A DNA stretch of 64,000 bases from Marinobacter zhejiangensis (GCF_900114775.1 NZ_FOUE01000001.1:1-64000), one strand, 5' to 3'. Shown: positions 1 to 8,684, counted from the stretch's first letter. Made by a program: numbers and translations. The notes: generated by a model not told the origin, from the letters alone.

Positions 1-191
1 GTGACGCCGATCTTCTTGCCGATGACCGAGGCACCATCCGCCAGCCGGCGTTCCAGCATGCGCAGGGAGATGTGGTAGGCGTCGTCAATGGTGATATCCT
101 CACCCCGGCTGGTCAGTGGTGACACCGCCTCGCGCTTGATCATGGCCTGGTAGAGCTCGTCGCCGAGCCTCTGGATTTGTGCTTGTTCCAT
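1..191 (-). CDS. dmpE: 2-hydroxypenta-2,4-dienoate hydratase (partial)
   Basis: Only the first 63 codons are in the window; the gene runs off the left edge. The N-terminus (MEQAQIQRLGDELYQAMIKR, later ASVIGKKIGVT) matches the start of DmpE/XylJ/MhpD hydratases, which add water to 2-oxopent-4-enoate after ring cleavage to give 4-hydroxy-2-oxovalerate. The ATG shares one base with the TGA of dmpD, so the two genes are translationally coupled. The remaining lower-pathway genes (dmpF, G, H, I) would be expected beyond the left edge, but this cannot be seen. Confidence 0.9.
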   Translation of the reverse strand, partial: MEQAQIQRLGDELYQAMIKREAVSPLTSRGEDITIDDAYHISLRMLERRLADGASVIGKKIGV

Positions 192-1048
192 CAGGAATCT
201 CCTGCAGCCGCTTGATCGGCCTCGTTGAGAAAATCGTTGACCAACCGGGCAAACCGGTCGGCATGTTCTATCTGGGTCCAGTGACCGCAGCGACCGAACA
301 CATGCAGCTGGGAGCGGTCGATCAATCCAGACAACCTCAGGGAGGTCTCCAGCGGAATCACCTCATCTTCCCGGCCATGCAGAATCAGGGTTTCGTGGGC
401 CAGCTTGCGGATGTCGTCTTCGTTGCTGGCGAGGTCATCGACCCAGTGCTGGCGTGGCGCCGGGAACATCGCCGCAAAGGATTCCTGGAAGCCGGGGCGG
501 ATGCTGGCCTGGTAACGCAGCTCCGCCAGCTCATCGTTGACCAGGCTGCGGTCGTAGGCGAACACATCCAGCAAACCGCGCATGGTGTCGAGGGATGGCT
601 GGTAGCCCCAGACCGCATCCAGCCCTTTGGTAATCGGGAAGCTGACGCCGACCGACCCCATCAGGACCAGCCGGCGCACCCGCTCAGGGTGCTCGATGGC
701 CAGCGCCAGGGCCAGGCCACCGCCAAAGGAATTCCCCACCAGGTCGACCTGGTCCAGACCCAGCGCATCCATGACACCAACCGCATGGGTTACCCAAAGC
801 TGGCGGTTGTAGCGCTGGTCTTCTGGGCGTTCGCTGTAACCGAATCCGAGCATGTCCGGCGCAATCACCCGGCGGTGTTTGACCAGCTCCGGCATCACCA
901 GCCGCCAGTTGGCCCAGGCGGTCACACCGGGGCCGGAGCCGTGAATCAGCATGACCGGGAAGCCCTCGCCCTGATCGTGCAGATTGGTGCGATACCCAGC
1001 CGCAGTGATGTCACGCCCGATTTCCGGACTGTCTACCGGTGCGTTCAT
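191..1048 (-). CDS. dmpD: 2-hydroxymuconic semialdehyde hydrolase
   Basis: This alpha/beta hydrolase of 285 residues cleaves 2-hydroxymuconic semialdehyde to formate and 2-hydroxypentadienoate, the hydrolytic branch of catechol meta-cleavage. The oxyanion region HGSGPG (residues 36-41), the nucleophile elbow GNSFGG with Ser107, Asp228 in HGREDEV and His256 in GRCGHW form the catalytic triad. These positions agree with the XylF/DmpD family. It starts 7 bases after dmpC and overlaps dmpE by one base, so it is an internal gene of the phenol operon. Length and motifs are complete. Confidence 0.95.
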   Translation of the reverse strand: MNAPVDSPEIGRDITAAGYRTNLHDQGEGFPVMLIHGSGPGVTAWANWRLVMPELVKHRRVIAPDMLGFGYSERPEDQRYNRQLWVTHAVGVMDALGLDQVDLVGNSFGGGLALALAIEHPERVRRLVLMGSVGVSFPITKGLDAVWGYQPSLDTMRGLLDVFAYDRSLVNDELAELRYQASIRPGFQESFAAMFPAPRQHWVDDLASNEDDIRKLAHETLILHGREDEVIPLETSLRLSGLIDRSQLHVFGRCGHWTQIEHADRFARLVNDFLNEADQAAAGDS

Positions 1049-1055
1049 GGCAACC

Positions 1056-2516
1056 TCACAGTTTGATACAGACGTTCTTCATTTCGGTGTAGAACTCGAG
1101 TGAGTGCACCCCACCCTCGCGCCCGACGCCGGATTGCTTGCTGCCACCAAACGGTGTGCGCAAATCCCGCAGGAACCAGCTGTTCACCCAGACAATCCCG
1201 GCCTCGATCTGGCCAGCCACACGATGGGCCCGGCTCACATTCTCGGTCCACACTGCTGAGGCCAGGCCATAGGGCAAGCTGTTGGCCAGCTCGATGGCTT
1301 CCTCTTCGGTATCGAACGGACGGATATGGCAACAGGGCCCAAAGATCTCGTCGGTCACCACCGCCGAATCATCCGCCAGCCCCGTCCAGATGGTGGGCTG
1401 AACCCAGGCACCGCCAGCCAGCTCGGCAGGCATATCAGGCACGCCACCCCCGGTGACGACAGTGGCGCCGTCATCAACCGCTTGCTGGTAATAGGACAGC
1501 ACCTTTTCCCGATGCTTCAGGCTCACCAGCGGGCCCATATTGGCTTCGCTGTCATCTGGCGGCCCGATCTTTAGCCCTTCGGCTGCGGCCTTCAGACGGG
1601 TCACAAACTCATCGAAGATGGCACGTTCGACATACACCCGTTCGGTGCCCAGGCAGACCTGCCCGCAGTTAGCGAAGGCGGAACGCATGGTGCCCTCAAT
1701 GGCCTTGTCCATATCGCAATCCGCAAACACCAGGCCGGCGTTCTTGCCGCCCAGTTCCAGAGAGATATCGCGGATACCCCGGGCGGCCGCTTTCATGATG
1801 ACCTCGCCGGTGCCGGTCTCACCGGTAAAGGTGAAACCATCGACATCCGGGTGCTCGGTCAGGAAGGCACCCGCGGAATCGCCACCGAAGCCGTGAATCA
1901 CGTTGTAGACACCATCAGGCACCCCGGCGTCCTTCATCACTTCGCCCAGAAGCGCGGTGGTGGTGGGGGTCTCCTCGGACGGTTTGACCACCACGGTGTT
2001 GCCACAGGCCAGCGCCGGCCCCACCTTCCAGGTCATCAGTAACAGCGGCAGGTTCCAGGGGCTGATCACGCCAATGACCCCCTTGGGGCGGCGCACGGCG
2101 TAGTTCAGCGCGCCGGTGCCATCCGGCGTCGGCATTTCAAACGATTCCGTGGGCACGTTCTTGATCATGTCCGCGAAGACCTTGAAGTTGGCCGCGCCCC
2201 GGGGAATGTCGATGTGGCTGGCCAGGGACTTGGGCTTGCCGGTGTCCAGGCACTCGGCCTCCAGGAACTCGTCAAAACGTGCGTTAATGCCATCGGCCAC
2301 TTTGTGCAGGATCTGGGTGCGCTGTTCCAAGGTCATCTTGCCCCAGGGGCCACGCAAGGCGGCCTTCGCGGCCTGCACAGCGGCGTCAACTTCTTCGCGG
2401 CCCGCCTCGTGTACCTTGCTGATCACCCGGCCATTGGCCGGATTGATGTTGTCGAACAGTTTGCCGCTGGCAGAGCCGACGTATTGCCCGTTGATGTAAT
2501 GTTTGATGTCGTTCAT
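1056..2516 (-). CDS. dmpC: 2-hydroxymuconic semialdehyde dehydrogenase
   Basis: NAD-dependent aldehyde dehydrogenase of 486 residues that oxidises the ring-cleavage product to 4-oxalocrotonate, the oxidative branch of the pathway. ISPWN (Asn155), LELGGKN (Glu254) and GQVCLG (Cys288) are the oxyanion, general-base and nucleophile residues of the family. A longer frame begins with a TTG eight codons upstream. The ATG at 2516 is preferred because AGGAAG lies 8 bases before it and the resulting length is the usual one for DmpC/XylG. It sits between dmpB and dmpD. Confidence 0.95.
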   Translation of the reverse strand: MNDIKHYINGQYVGSASGKLFDNINPANGRVISKVHEAGREEVDAAVQAAKAALRGPWGKMTLEQRTQILHKVADGINARFDEFLEAECLDTGKPKSLASHIDIPRGAANFKVFADMIKNVPTESFEMPTPDGTGALNYAVRRPKGVIGVISPWNLPLLLMTWKVGPALACGNTVVVKPSEETPTTTALLGEVMKDAGVPDGVYNVIHGFGGDSAGAFLTEHPDVDGFTFTGETGTGEVIMKAAARGIRDISLELGGKNAGLVFADCDMDKAIEGTMRSAFANCGQVCLGTERVYVERAIFDEFVTRLKAAAEGLKIGPPDDSEANMGPLVSLKHREKVLSYYQQAVDDGATVVTGGGVPDMPAELAGGAWVQPTIWTGLADDSAVVTDEIFGPCCHIRPFDTEEEAIELANSLPYGLASAVWTENVSRAHRVAGQIEAGIVWVNSWFLRDLRTPFGGSKQSGVGREGGVHSLEFYTEMKNVCIKL

Positions 2517-2553
2517 TGCTGCATCTTCCTGTTGAATCAAAAGTCGGGATGAA

Positions 2554-3477
2554 TCAGGTCAGTACCGTCAGGAACCGTTCATTGAGCTGACGGTCGTGGT
2601 AGAAGATGGCCTTGCCCAACTGCTCCGCCTGCCAGGTGACCGGCTTGTGATCCGGGTAGGTGTAGTCACCGCCGCAGAACACTTCGTTGCGGTTGCCGGA
2701 GGGGTCAAAGAAGTAGATGGTTTTGCCGTGGGTCAGGCCATGACGGGTGGGACCGATATCAATGGAGGTGTCGGTCATGGTGATCAGATCCGCCGCCCGC
2801 AGTACGTCTTCCCAGGTTTCGAGGAAGAACGATGCATGGTGGAACTTGCCCGGCTCGTCGTGGTGGATGAAAGCAATGTCGTGCTCCTTCATCGACACCG
2901 TCAGGAACTGGGCAATGCGGGTGCCTTCCGGGTCCAGAACCTGTTCGGCGAGATGGAACCCCAGCACATTGACGAAGATGTCGTAGGTGGCCGCCAACTC
3001 CGGGCCATAGAGCAGGCAGTGGTCGAAGCGCACCGCTTTCATACCCTGCAGGCCACGAGGCCAGGCTTCCGGGTTGACCTCTGTCACCCCCCATTTGCCG
3101 GTGTAGAGCTTGTCAGCGAACAGCTCGAAGTCATGCCCGGAAGGGGTGCTGAAGCGGATCCGGCGACCACAGTCTTTCAGCTCACCGGCAGGGATCTTTT
3201 CAACCTGCAACCCATAGGCCACCAGGTCCTGTTCCAGTTGCAGCAACGCCGCCTCATCGACGACCTTGAACGCCATCACATCCATGCCGGGTTCCTCAGC
3301 TTCCCGCAGGACCACCGAGAACTTGTCGACCTCGGTCCAGGCTTTCAGGTAGACACGCCCCTGCTCATCGCGGTCAGTTTCAATCAGACCCAGCAGGTCC
3401 TTGTAATGTTTCAGTGCCTCATCCAGATCGAGAACGCGGATCTGGACGTGGCCCGGACGCATGACACCTTTTCTCAT
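2554..3477 (-). CDS. dmpB: Catechol 2,3-dioxygenase (extradiol ring cleavage)
   Basis: Fe(II) extradiol dioxygenase of 307 residues that opens catechol to yellow 2-hydroxymuconic semialdehyde. With the start [12 protein letters not shown], the iron ligands fall at His153, His214 and Glu265, the same numbering as XylE/DmpB. This supports the ATG at 3477, which is preceded by GAGGTG, over an upstream in-frame start. Two vicinal-oxygen-chelate modules are present and the C-terminal one carries the iron site. The DmpQ ferredoxin gene, whose product reactivates this enzyme, lies immediately upstream. Confidence 0.97.
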   Translation of the reverse strand: MRKGVMRPGHVQIRVLDLDEALKHYKDLLGLIETDRDEQGRVYLKAWTEVDKFSVVLREAEEPGMDVMAFKVVDEAALLQLEQDLVAYGLQVEKIPAGELKDCGRRIRFSTPSGHDFELFADKLYTGKWGVTEVNPEAWPRGLQGMKAVRFDHCLLYGPELAATYDIFVNVLGFHLAEQVLDPEGTRIAQFLTVSMKEHDIAFIHHDEPGKFHHASFFLETWEDVLRAADLITMTDTSIDIGPTRHGLTHGKTIYFFDPSGNRNEVFCGGDYTYPDHKPVTWQAEQLGKAIFYHDRQLNERFLTVLT

Positions 3478-3490
3478 GGCAAACACCTCA

Positions 3491-3811
3491 TCACTTTTGT
3501 TGTTGTTCGGTCGTAGAGTCCGCCGCGCCCTGCGGCCGGCACTCAATCGTCAAATCAGTCAGGGGATAAACCCGGCAGGCCAGGACTTCCCCCCGTTTGC
3601 GGCATTCCGGCGAGACATGAACCTTGCTCATTTTTCCGCACTGGAACTCCCCGTTCAGGACCGTGACCTTGCAGAAGCCGCAGCCCCCGCCCCGGCAACC
3701 AACGGGAACGCACCTGAGTCCCGAATGTTCCATGGCTTTCAGGACACTCTGTCCCTCCTCGCAACTGAAACGGTCGCCGGTGGTCCTGTTGAAAACCTGT
3801 ACCCCAGCCAT
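3491..3811 (-). CDS. dmpQ: Chloroplast-type ferredoxin that reactivates catechol 2,3-dioxygenase
   Basis: A 106-residue [2Fe-2S] ferredoxin with cysteines at 39, 44, 47 and 79 (CRGGGCGFC then VLAC), the plant-type spacing. Members of this family (XylT, DmpQ, NahT) reduce the oxidised iron of catechol 2,3-dioxygenase after it is inactivated by substituted catechols. Placement between phenol hydroxylase component P and dmpB is the canonical order. The tail after about residue 92 is short and polar and probably not functional. The stop lies 13 bases before the dmpB start. Confidence 0.93.
   Translation of the reverse strand: MAGVQVFNRTTGDRFSCEEGQSVLKAMEHSGLRCVPVGCRGGGCGFCKVTVLNGEFQCGKMSKVHVSPECRKRGEVLACRVYPLTDLTIECRPQGAADSTTEQQQK
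3497..3507 (-). promoter_or_regulatory. A-rich Hfq/Crc-like motif before dmpB
   Basis: Coding strand AACAACAACAA gives two perfect AAnAAnAA registers within the last codons of dmpQ, about 20 bases before the dmpB start. Confidence 0.45.
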
Positions 3812-3825
3812 AACCTTTCCCCCGG

Positions 3826-4887
3826 TCAGATCTTCTTGAACAAGGCGGAGCGCTGGGAGTCCTCGGCACCGTCTGCGGCGGTCAGGAATCTCTCCATGAA
3901 GATGTCCCGCTCGAACAACCGCCCTTGCATCAAGGCGGTAATGGCGGAATCAATCATCGGTGGTGGCCCGCAGAGATAGGCTTTGTTACCCGCAAAACGG
4001 CCATCAAAATGAGCCTTGGCGGCTTCATGGACATAGCCCCTGAAGCCCTGCCAAGTTTCATCGTCGGCGGCATCGCTCAGGGCCGGAACGTACGTGAAGT
4101 TGTCGTGATCCCTCGCCAGGGCCTCAAACAGCTCCCGGTTATAGAGTTCGCTTTGATTGCGGGCGCCCTGGAACAGGACCATGTTGCGGTCGTCGTTCTG
4201 TTCCAGAAGGTCGAGAATCATCGACTGGGGGCTGGACAGGCCAGAGCCACCAGCAATGAAAATCAGGTCGCCGGGCTGGGAGCTGCGAACAAAGAACTGG
4301 CCGTAAGGCCCCGACAGACTCAGCTCGTCGCCTGCTTTGAGCTGTTGATGGATGTGGCTGGTCGCCGCACCGCCGTCCACCAGGCGAACATGCAACTCCA
4401 CTTCATCCGCCCGGCCGGGTGGGTTGGCCAGGGAGAAGGCTCGGGGGCCGTCGACACCGGGCAGCTCGATATTGATGTACTGGCCGGCCTGAAACGTCAT
4501 GGCCCGGTCAAGCTTCAGGTGCACCCCTTTGATGGTGGGTGACAGGTCCACTATGTCGGTTACGGTGGCGACATAGTCCTCCACCGCGTGCCCCTCAAAG
4601 TCCGGATCCACATCAATGTCGGCTTCGATGGTGACGTCGCTTTCAACCGTGGCGCAGCAGGCAAGGACCTTGCCCTCGGCCCGCTCCACATCCATCAGCG
4701 CAAAGGGGGATGCATCCCCGACATCCACATCCCCATCCACCACCTGGACCTTGCAGGTGGCACAGGTACCGTGGCCGCAGGCAAACGGCAGCCAGACGCC
4801 TTGACGAAGCGCTGCCTGGAGGATGGTCTGGCCATCCTCCACGTCAATCTGATCGCCGGTCGGTTCGATCGTTACGGTGTGACTCAT
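3826..4887 (-). CDS. dmpP: Phenol hydroxylase reductase component P5
   Basis: A 353-residue reductase that passes electrons from NADH through FAD and a [2Fe-2S] cluster to the diiron hydroxylase. The N-terminal ferredoxin domain has Cys37, Cys42, Cys45 (CGHGTC, ATC) and a later cysteine in KVLACC. The middle shows an FAD-binding RAFSLANPP motif near residue 168 and the C-terminal part an NAD-binding region with GGSGLSSP. Length and domain order are those of DmpP and related multicomponent monooxygenase reductases. It lies 10 bases after dmpO and belongs to the same transcript. Confidence 0.95.
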   Translation of the reverse strand: MSHTVTIEPTGDQIDVEDGQTILQAALRQGVWLPFACGHGTCATCKVQVVDGDVDVGDASPFALMDVERAEGKVLACCATVESDVTIEADIDVDPDFEGHAVEDYVATVTDIVDLSPTIKGVHLKLDRAMTFQAGQYINIELPGVDGPRAFSLANPPGRADEVELHVRLVDGGAATSHIHQQLKAGDELSLSGPYGQFFVRSSQPGDLIFIAGGSGLSSPQSMILDLLEQNDDRNMVLFQGARNQSELYNRELFEALARDHDNFTYVPALSDAADDETWQGFRGYVHEAAKAHFDGRFAGNKAYLCGPPPMIDSAITALMQGRLFERDIFMERFLTAADGAEDSQRSALFKKI

Positions 4888-4897
4888 GGCTATGTCC

Positions 4898-5257
4898 TCA
4901 GGATGCGGAGCCGGCGATGCCGTCCAACCCTTGGGTAGTGACGGTCAGCATGCTCTTGTGATCGATGCCGCTGTCCCTGAGCGTGGCCGATACATCCGGT
5001 GTGAAAGGCTCGCCATTCAGCTGCCACCCGGCCTCGAGAAAGTTGGCTTTTGACGCATCCGGATGCGCCGCCACCGCCGGTTTAAGCACCTCCTCCAGCA
5101 GGACGCCGAAGGTCATGTCCGGAGCAACGAGGAAGGCGAAAGGGGAGCAATACATCAGGTGATGAGGCCAGTAGACATACAGCAATTGCATGCCATGGAA
5201 ATTCTCGACCTTGTCCCTGGACTCGTGGTGATAGTCGTATAAGGCATTAACACTCAT
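4898..5257 (-). CDS. dmpO: Phenol hydroxylase component P4
   Basis: A 119-residue subunit of the phenol hydroxylase oxygenase complex. It begins MSVNALYDYHHESRDKVENF, as in DmpO. The start was placed at the ATG at 5257 because AAGGTG lies 6 bases upstream; a GTG three codons earlier is part of that ribosome binding site. In DmpKLMNOP-type enzymes this component is required for activity and is thought to be involved in iron acquisition or complex stability. A strong hairpin separates it from dmpN. Confidence 0.93.
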   Translation of the reverse strand: MSVNALYDYHHESRDKVENFHGMQLLYVYWPHHLMYCSPFAFLVAPDMTFGVLLEEVLKPAVAAHPDASKANFLEAGWQLNGEPFTPDVSATLRDSGIDHKSMLTVTTQGLDGIAGSAS

Positions 5258-5267
5258 GATGGGCACC

Positions 5268-5275
5268 TTGTTGTT
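5268..5275 (-). promoter_or_regulatory. A-rich Hfq/Crc-like motif before dmpO
   Basis: On the coding strand the sequence reads AACAACAA, a perfect AAnAAnAA match, just 5' of the AAGGTG ribosome binding site of dmpO. In Pseudomonas this pattern is the target of the Hfq/Crc translational repressor. Action here is inferred from position and pattern. Confidence 0.45.
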
Positions 5276-5288
5276 TTTGTGGGTGGAA

Positions 5289-5313
5289 GGTCCGGAGCAG
5301 CGAGCTCCGGACC
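5289..5313 (-). other. Intra-operon hairpin between dmpN and dmpO
   Basis: A perfect 10-bp inverted repeat (GGTCCGGAGC, loop of 5, GCTCCGGACC) fills the gap after the dmpN stop. No T-tract follows on the minus strand, so it is more likely an mRNA processing or stabilising structure protecting the 3' end of the dmpN segment than a terminator. Confidence 0.55.
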
Positions 5314-5322
5314 GGTCCCGGA

Positions 5323-6870
5323 TCAGGCAGCGTCCTGGTTGGCGCCGCCGGCCTTTGCATCAGGCTGCTTGCCCTTGATCGACAACCAGCGTTGGTGGTC
5401 CGGGGACCCGATGTACTCGAAATTGTCCTGGCCAATGTTGATGTGGTAGTACTTCGACACCACGGTCTCGACATCACCGCCATCGCAGTTGCCCTGGTAG
5501 ATCTGGTGTACCGGCAACCAGGCCTGCACATACTTCTCCGGCTCGTCCTTGAAGATGTCGCAGCAGCCATCGGAGCAGAAATGGAAACGCTCCCCCTCAT
5601 GCTCGATCTGCCGGTGGCTGAGCATGGTCGGGTCGTCTTTCTCGGTGAAAATGGTCGGGATCTGACACACCTGACACAGCTGAGGCAGGGTGTTGTTGTA
5701 GAAACGGCGCCCTTCGGTGTGCTCTTTTGTCCAGTGCTCGAAGCGTGCCCGGTAATATTTGTCGAAGGTGTCCGGGTACTTCTGGGACAGCCAGTCCAGC
5801 TCGTCCTTTTCCGGCATCCAGGTATGGAAGTTGGTGGCGTGGCCGTACTGGTAGAAGGTGCTCCAGGCTTGGTGGCTAACGTGATGCTTGGCGTCGTTGG
5901 CAATGTCCTGGTACTTGGGCGGACGAATGCCATAGCGCTCCAGGTCCTTGAACAGCGCCCCGCCGTTCTGCTCGTAGTACACCTCCCAGGCCTCCGCCCA
6001 GGACATGACCTTGTTCGGCAACATGTAGTCCATCATCATCCCGACCAGGCTGAGCAGGCGGAATCCGCGCCAGAACCACTTGTCGATCCAGCGCTGCACG
6101 ATGGGCACGTTGTCCTCGTGCTGTTCGAGGATGAACTTGATCACTTCCAGGCCGAGGGTCATGTGGCGCGCCTCGTCGGACTGAGCCGAGAAGCCAAAGG
6201 TGACGGTGGCCATATCGCCGTTATAGGCGGCGCCGGACATGAACGGTACGAACAGCAGGTTGGTCAGCACGTACTCGAAGGAGAACGAGATGGCGGTCAG
6301 GAATTCGAACGGGCCGGCCGTCCGGGCATCGTCAAAGAACGACTTGGGAACCGACAGGAACCACACCCGGTCGTGCATGTGCGCGGCATCGTGCAGGCCA
6401 TTGAAATGCTTGTTGTAGTGGCTCATGGCGTGTTGCTGGGTCTGGGAGTGACGCAGCTCATCGATGGCCTGCATCTGGCACGCCACCCGGGCACCGGCTC
6501 CGCTGAAATCACGCCCCACCCGGGCATAGCCCTGATACGCCGCGTGCTCCAGGGGTGACACCCCGGACAGGAACAGTTTCAGGGCGTTGACGTAGCGGGC
6601 ATCGGAAATGTTCTGGTGGCCATTGTTCTGGGCAAATGCATCGAAGATGGCATACAGCTTTTTCTCTTTCTCAGCCTGATACTTCCAATAGGCGTCCATG
6701 GTCAGGCGGAACGGATCTTCCCACTGGGACCAGTCGGTGATCTTGATGCCCTCGAACGACTCGTTCGGAAAGATGTCTTCTTTCTTCTGGTAGCTGGGTT
6801 CCCAGGCCATATCCCGGGTCAGGTACTGGTACTTGTCTTTGAGATTAAGTTTCTTGTTGTTCACAGGCAT
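5323..6870 (-). CDS. dmpN: Phenol hydroxylase large (diiron) subunit P3
   Basis: The catalytic alpha subunit, 515 residues, of a soluble diiron multicomponent phenol monooxygenase that hydroxylates phenol to catechol. Two helical Glu-x2-His signatures are seen, DELRHSQ and SDEARHMTL, which supply diiron ligands. A C-terminal Cys-rich stretch (CQVCQIP and CSDGCC) is the YHS-like segment typical of DmpN. The ATG at 6870 gives the family start MPVNNKKLNLKDKYQYLTRD and has GGGAGA 6 bases upstream; a GTG eight codons earlier lies inside dmpM and is less likely. It follows dmpM and precedes the hairpin and dmpO. Confidence 0.97.
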   Translation of the reverse strand: MPVNNKKLNLKDKYQYLTRDMAWEPSYQKKEDIFPNESFEGIKITDWSQWEDPFRLTMDAYWKYQAEKEKKLYAIFDAFAQNNGHQNISDARYVNALKLFLSGVSPLEHAAYQGYARVGRDFSGAGARVACQMQAIDELRHSQTQQHAMSHYNKHFNGLHDAAHMHDRVWFLSVPKSFFDDARTAGPFEFLTAISFSFEYVLTNLLFVPFMSGAAYNGDMATVTFGFSAQSDEARHMTLGLEVIKFILEQHEDNVPIVQRWIDKWFWRGFRLLSLVGMMMDYMLPNKVMSWAEAWEVYYEQNGGALFKDLERYGIRPPKYQDIANDAKHHVSHQAWSTFYQYGHATNFHTWMPEKDELDWLSQKYPDTFDKYYRARFEHWTKEHTEGRRFYNNTLPQLCQVCQIPTIFTEKDDPTMLSHRQIEHEGERFHFCSDGCCDIFKDEPEKYVQAWLPVHQIYQGNCDGGDVETVVSKYYHINIGQDNFEYIGSPDHQRWLSIKGKQPDAKAGGANQDAA

Positions 6871-6884
6871 GTTCTGTCTCCCAA

Positions 6885-7154
6885 TCAGTTCCACTGAAGA
6901 ATGAAGTGGTCGTCGTCTTCATCGACGTTGCCGCCAATACTGATGACATCCACCAGCATCTCCTGAACGTCCCATTCGCGACCGAGCACTTCTTCCATGG
7001 TTTCCCGGTTGATCACCAGGCGCTTCTCGGCCTGAACCCGGATCATGGCGGGCTGATGCTGAATCTCCGCGTCCGGGTTATCGGTGGCGATGGCATCGAC
7101 CATGTAGCGGGCGTTGTCGTTGTCCTGAAAGGCGATGAATACGAGCTGGCTCAT
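6885..7154 (-). CDS. dmpM: Phenol hydroxylase regulatory/effector component P2
   Basis: An 89-residue cofactor-free effector protein (MmoB/DmpM family) that binds the hydroxylase and gates oxygen activation. The sequence begins MSQLVFIAFQDNDNARYMVD and has the acidic C-terminal half typical of the family. Its ATG overlaps the dmpL stop in an ATGA arrangement, indicating coupled translation with the beta subunit. No cofactor-binding residues are expected or seen. Confidence 0.95.
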   Translation of the reverse strand: MSQLVFIAFQDNDNARYMVDAIATDNPDAEIQHQPAMIRVQAEKRLVINRETMEEVLGREWDVQEMLVDVISIGGNVDEDDDHFILQWN

Positions 7155-8152
7155 GCGGATACTCCCTGGCTGTGCAAACCGAACTTGTTAAGGCGGGTGG
7201 CGAGTTGAGCGCGGATGTCATCCAGTGCATCAACGCCGGAGGTGGCCTGGGCCAGTGGTTTCAGTGCGTCGTAGATACGCGGTTCCCAGTCGTCAACCCA
7301 GGACTGCAGCAGCGCCAGGTTGGCTTCACTCTCTCCTGCCACGACCTTCATCATGGCGTTGGTCCAGCGCAGGGATTCCTTGTACCAGTCCCGCATGAAC
7401 TCGGTGAGCATGGACACGTCTTCCGCACCGTTCTCGCCCAGCCACTGGTCCACCTTTTCGTAAACGAGCGGGTACAGCAGGCCGTCCATCAGCACGTTTT
7501 GCAGGAGGGTGAGTTCGAACCAGTCCTGGACCACCAGGGAGTCTTCCACCAACTTGCGCATGGGTTGCCAGAGGGCATCGTCCATCCAGTAACCCTTGGA
7601 CTCATCCAGCCCTTTGCCGCTGCTGCCATCGATCATCAGCGCAATGCGCGACAGGTACTGGCCGATGCCCAGGCGATCCATGGCCTGGTAGATGTGAAGC
7701 TGGGAGACCGTGGTGGCAGGCACATCACCGGCCACCTTGCTGTTGTTCATGTTGGCGCCGAGCTCGACATGGCGCAGCGGCACCAGCAGTCGAAGCAACA
7801 GTGTCTGCATCTCTTCGGGCAGGCGGCCCAGCAGGTTGCGCTTTTCACAGAAACCAAAGCTGGTCTCCGCCGCTTCCTGCATCTTGGCCCGGTTGCCGAC
7901 GTAAGCGCCGTAGTAGAACTGGCGGGGATCGGTGACGGCGTACCAGTCTTCCATCCGAATCGCGGTGCGGGTCGGATCATTGAGCCCATGTTCCGAATCC
8001 CACAACGGGCGGTAGTGGAAATTGGTCTTGGCCTCCAGGTCGTAACTGGCTTCCTGGTAGCGGGAGGCCGGCTTGTCGCCGAATCGGCGGGCAATGTGGC
8101 CGAACGTCTGGCGAATCGGCTCCACCGAGTTGGTTTTGATTTCGATAGTCAT
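7151..8152 (-). CDS. dmpL: Phenol hydroxylase small (beta) subunit P1
   Basis: The 333-residue beta subunit of the hydroxylase, a ferritin-like helical protein without a metal site. It scaffolds the (LNO)2 oxygenase. The start MTIEIKTNSVEPIRQTFGHI matches DmpL and has AAGG upstream. A longer frame begins 28 codons earlier in a His/Gln-rich stretch with no family similarity, so the ATG at 8152 was chosen. The 3' end overlaps dmpM by 4 bases. Confidence 0.95.
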   Translation of the reverse strand: MTIEIKTNSVEPIRQTFGHIARRFGDKPASRYQEASYDLEAKTNFHYRPLWDSEHGLNDPTRTAIRMEDWYAVTDPRQFYYGAYVGNRAKMQEAAETSFGFCEKRNLLGRLPEEMQTLLLRLLVPLRHVELGANMNNSKVAGDVPATTVSQLHIYQAMDRLGIGQYLSRIALMIDGSSGKGLDESKGYWMDDALWQPMRKLVEDSLVVQDWFELTLLQNVLMDGLLYPLVYEKVDQWLGENGAEDVSMLTEFMRDWYKESLRWTNAMMKVVAGESEANLALLQSWVDDWEPRIYDALKPLAQATSGVDALDDIRAQLATRLNKFGLHSQGVSA

Positions 8153-8167
8153 ATCAACCTTACCGTC

Positions 8168-8175
8168 TTGTTGTT
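8168..8175 (-). promoter_or_regulatory. A-rich Hfq/Crc-like motif before dmpL
   Basis: The coding strand reads AACAACAA 16 bases upstream of the dmpL ATG, directly before its ribosome binding site. This perfect AAnAAnAA match is equivalent to the sites before dmpK, dmpO and dmpB. Confidence 0.45.
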
Positions 8176-8202
8176 GTGGACTTGGGTGATGATGGTGAGT
8201 GT

Positions 8203-8463
8203 TCAGTAGCGCTGGCCCTTCTCCCCGAACCGCCACTTGACCATGTCCTCGTCAATCTGGCGGATCATCTCGGAGTCCATGTGGACCACGTTGTTGTGCT
8301 TGCAGAACAGTTCGAAGGCATCCCGGGGCAACACGAGTTCAACAAACAGCTCCGGATGACCGATGGCGAAGTCGAACTCCACGAAGCGGTCGCTCGGCTC
8401 GCTGCGAACCCGGATGTACCGGGTCAGCTGATCGAAGGATTGGGTGTCACTCTGAGTCGTCAT
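8203..8463 (-). CDS. dmpK: Phenol hydroxylase assembly component P0
   Basis: An 86-residue protein of the DmpK/PhcK family, first gene of the operon. In characterised systems it is not part of the active enzyme but helps the apo-hydroxylase acquire iron. The sequence runs from MTTQSDTQSFDQLTRYIRVR to VKWRFGEKGQRY. The ATG at 8463 has GGGGC 6-10 bases upstream and lies about 30 bases after the predicted sigma-54 transcription start. An upstream in-frame start would overlap the promoter and was rejected. About 50 bases separate it from dmpL. Confidence 0.93.
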   Translation of the reverse strand: MTTQSDTQSFDQLTRYIRVRSEPSDRFVEFDFAIGHPELFVELVLPRDAFELFCKHNNVVHMDSEMIRQIDEDMVKWRFGEKGQRY

Positions 8464-8480
8464 TGGTTGCCCCGTTGTGT

Positions 8481-8488
8481 TTGTTATT
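8481..8488 (-). promoter_or_regulatory. A-rich Hfq/Crc-like motif in the dmpK leader
   Basis: The coding strand reads AATAACAA about 18 bases before the dmpK ATG, near the 5' end of the predicted message. It is a perfect AAnAAnAA match. Confidence 0.45.
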
Positions 8489-8503
8489 GGCTGGTGGGGC
8501 TGG

Positions 8504-8519
8504 AGCAACGGCTGTGCCA
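8504..8519 (-). promoter_or_regulatory. Sigma-54 promoter of the phenol operon
   Basis: On the minus strand the sequence is TGGCACAGCCGTTGCT: the -24 element TGGCAC, a 5-base spacer and the -12 element TTGCT, a near-ideal sigma-54 promoter. Transcription would start near 8493, 30 bases before dmpK. This is the expected promoter class for a DmpR/XylR-activated operon. Confidence 0.93.
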
Positions 8520-8639
8520 GATTGTTTTTCTGACAAGAAACTCCTTTTCATAGCGCTGTTTTAAAAGGATTTTCTTGAATTCCGGTGAAACAAGGGCCGT
8601 AAAAACCAGGCGGGAGATTTGGGGGGAAACCGTATTTTT

Positions 8640-8684
8640 TTCATCAAATGATCAAATCTCAGATTACGTATCAGCAAATGCTGA
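8640..8684. promoter_or_regulatory. DmpR upstream activating sequences for the phenol operon
   Basis: Two partial palindromes with a shared CATTTG core (minus-strand reading) lie here. One reads TTGATCATTTGATGAA (8655 to 8640) and the other TCAGCATTTGCTGATA (8684 to 8669). Their cores are exactly 30 bp apart, three helical turns, and sit about 157 and 187 bp upstream of the predicted start. This resembles the paired enhancer sites of XylR/DmpR promoters. The 370-bp dmpK-dmpR gap holds this pair, the sigma-54 promoter and the site at 8719. Confidence 0.7.

Noticed and set aside
179..1066. Long plus-strand open frame antisense to dmpD (and many similar ones across the window).
   Set aside because: Mirror frame of a well-supported gene in GC-rich DNA; no ribosome binding site or family signature, and the sense frame has full catalytic motifs.
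3478..3546. N-terminal extension of the dmpB frame.
   Set aside because: Residues before [10 protein letters not shown] have no family similarity, overlap dmpQ, and the internal ATG has GAGGTG and restores the known ligand numbering.
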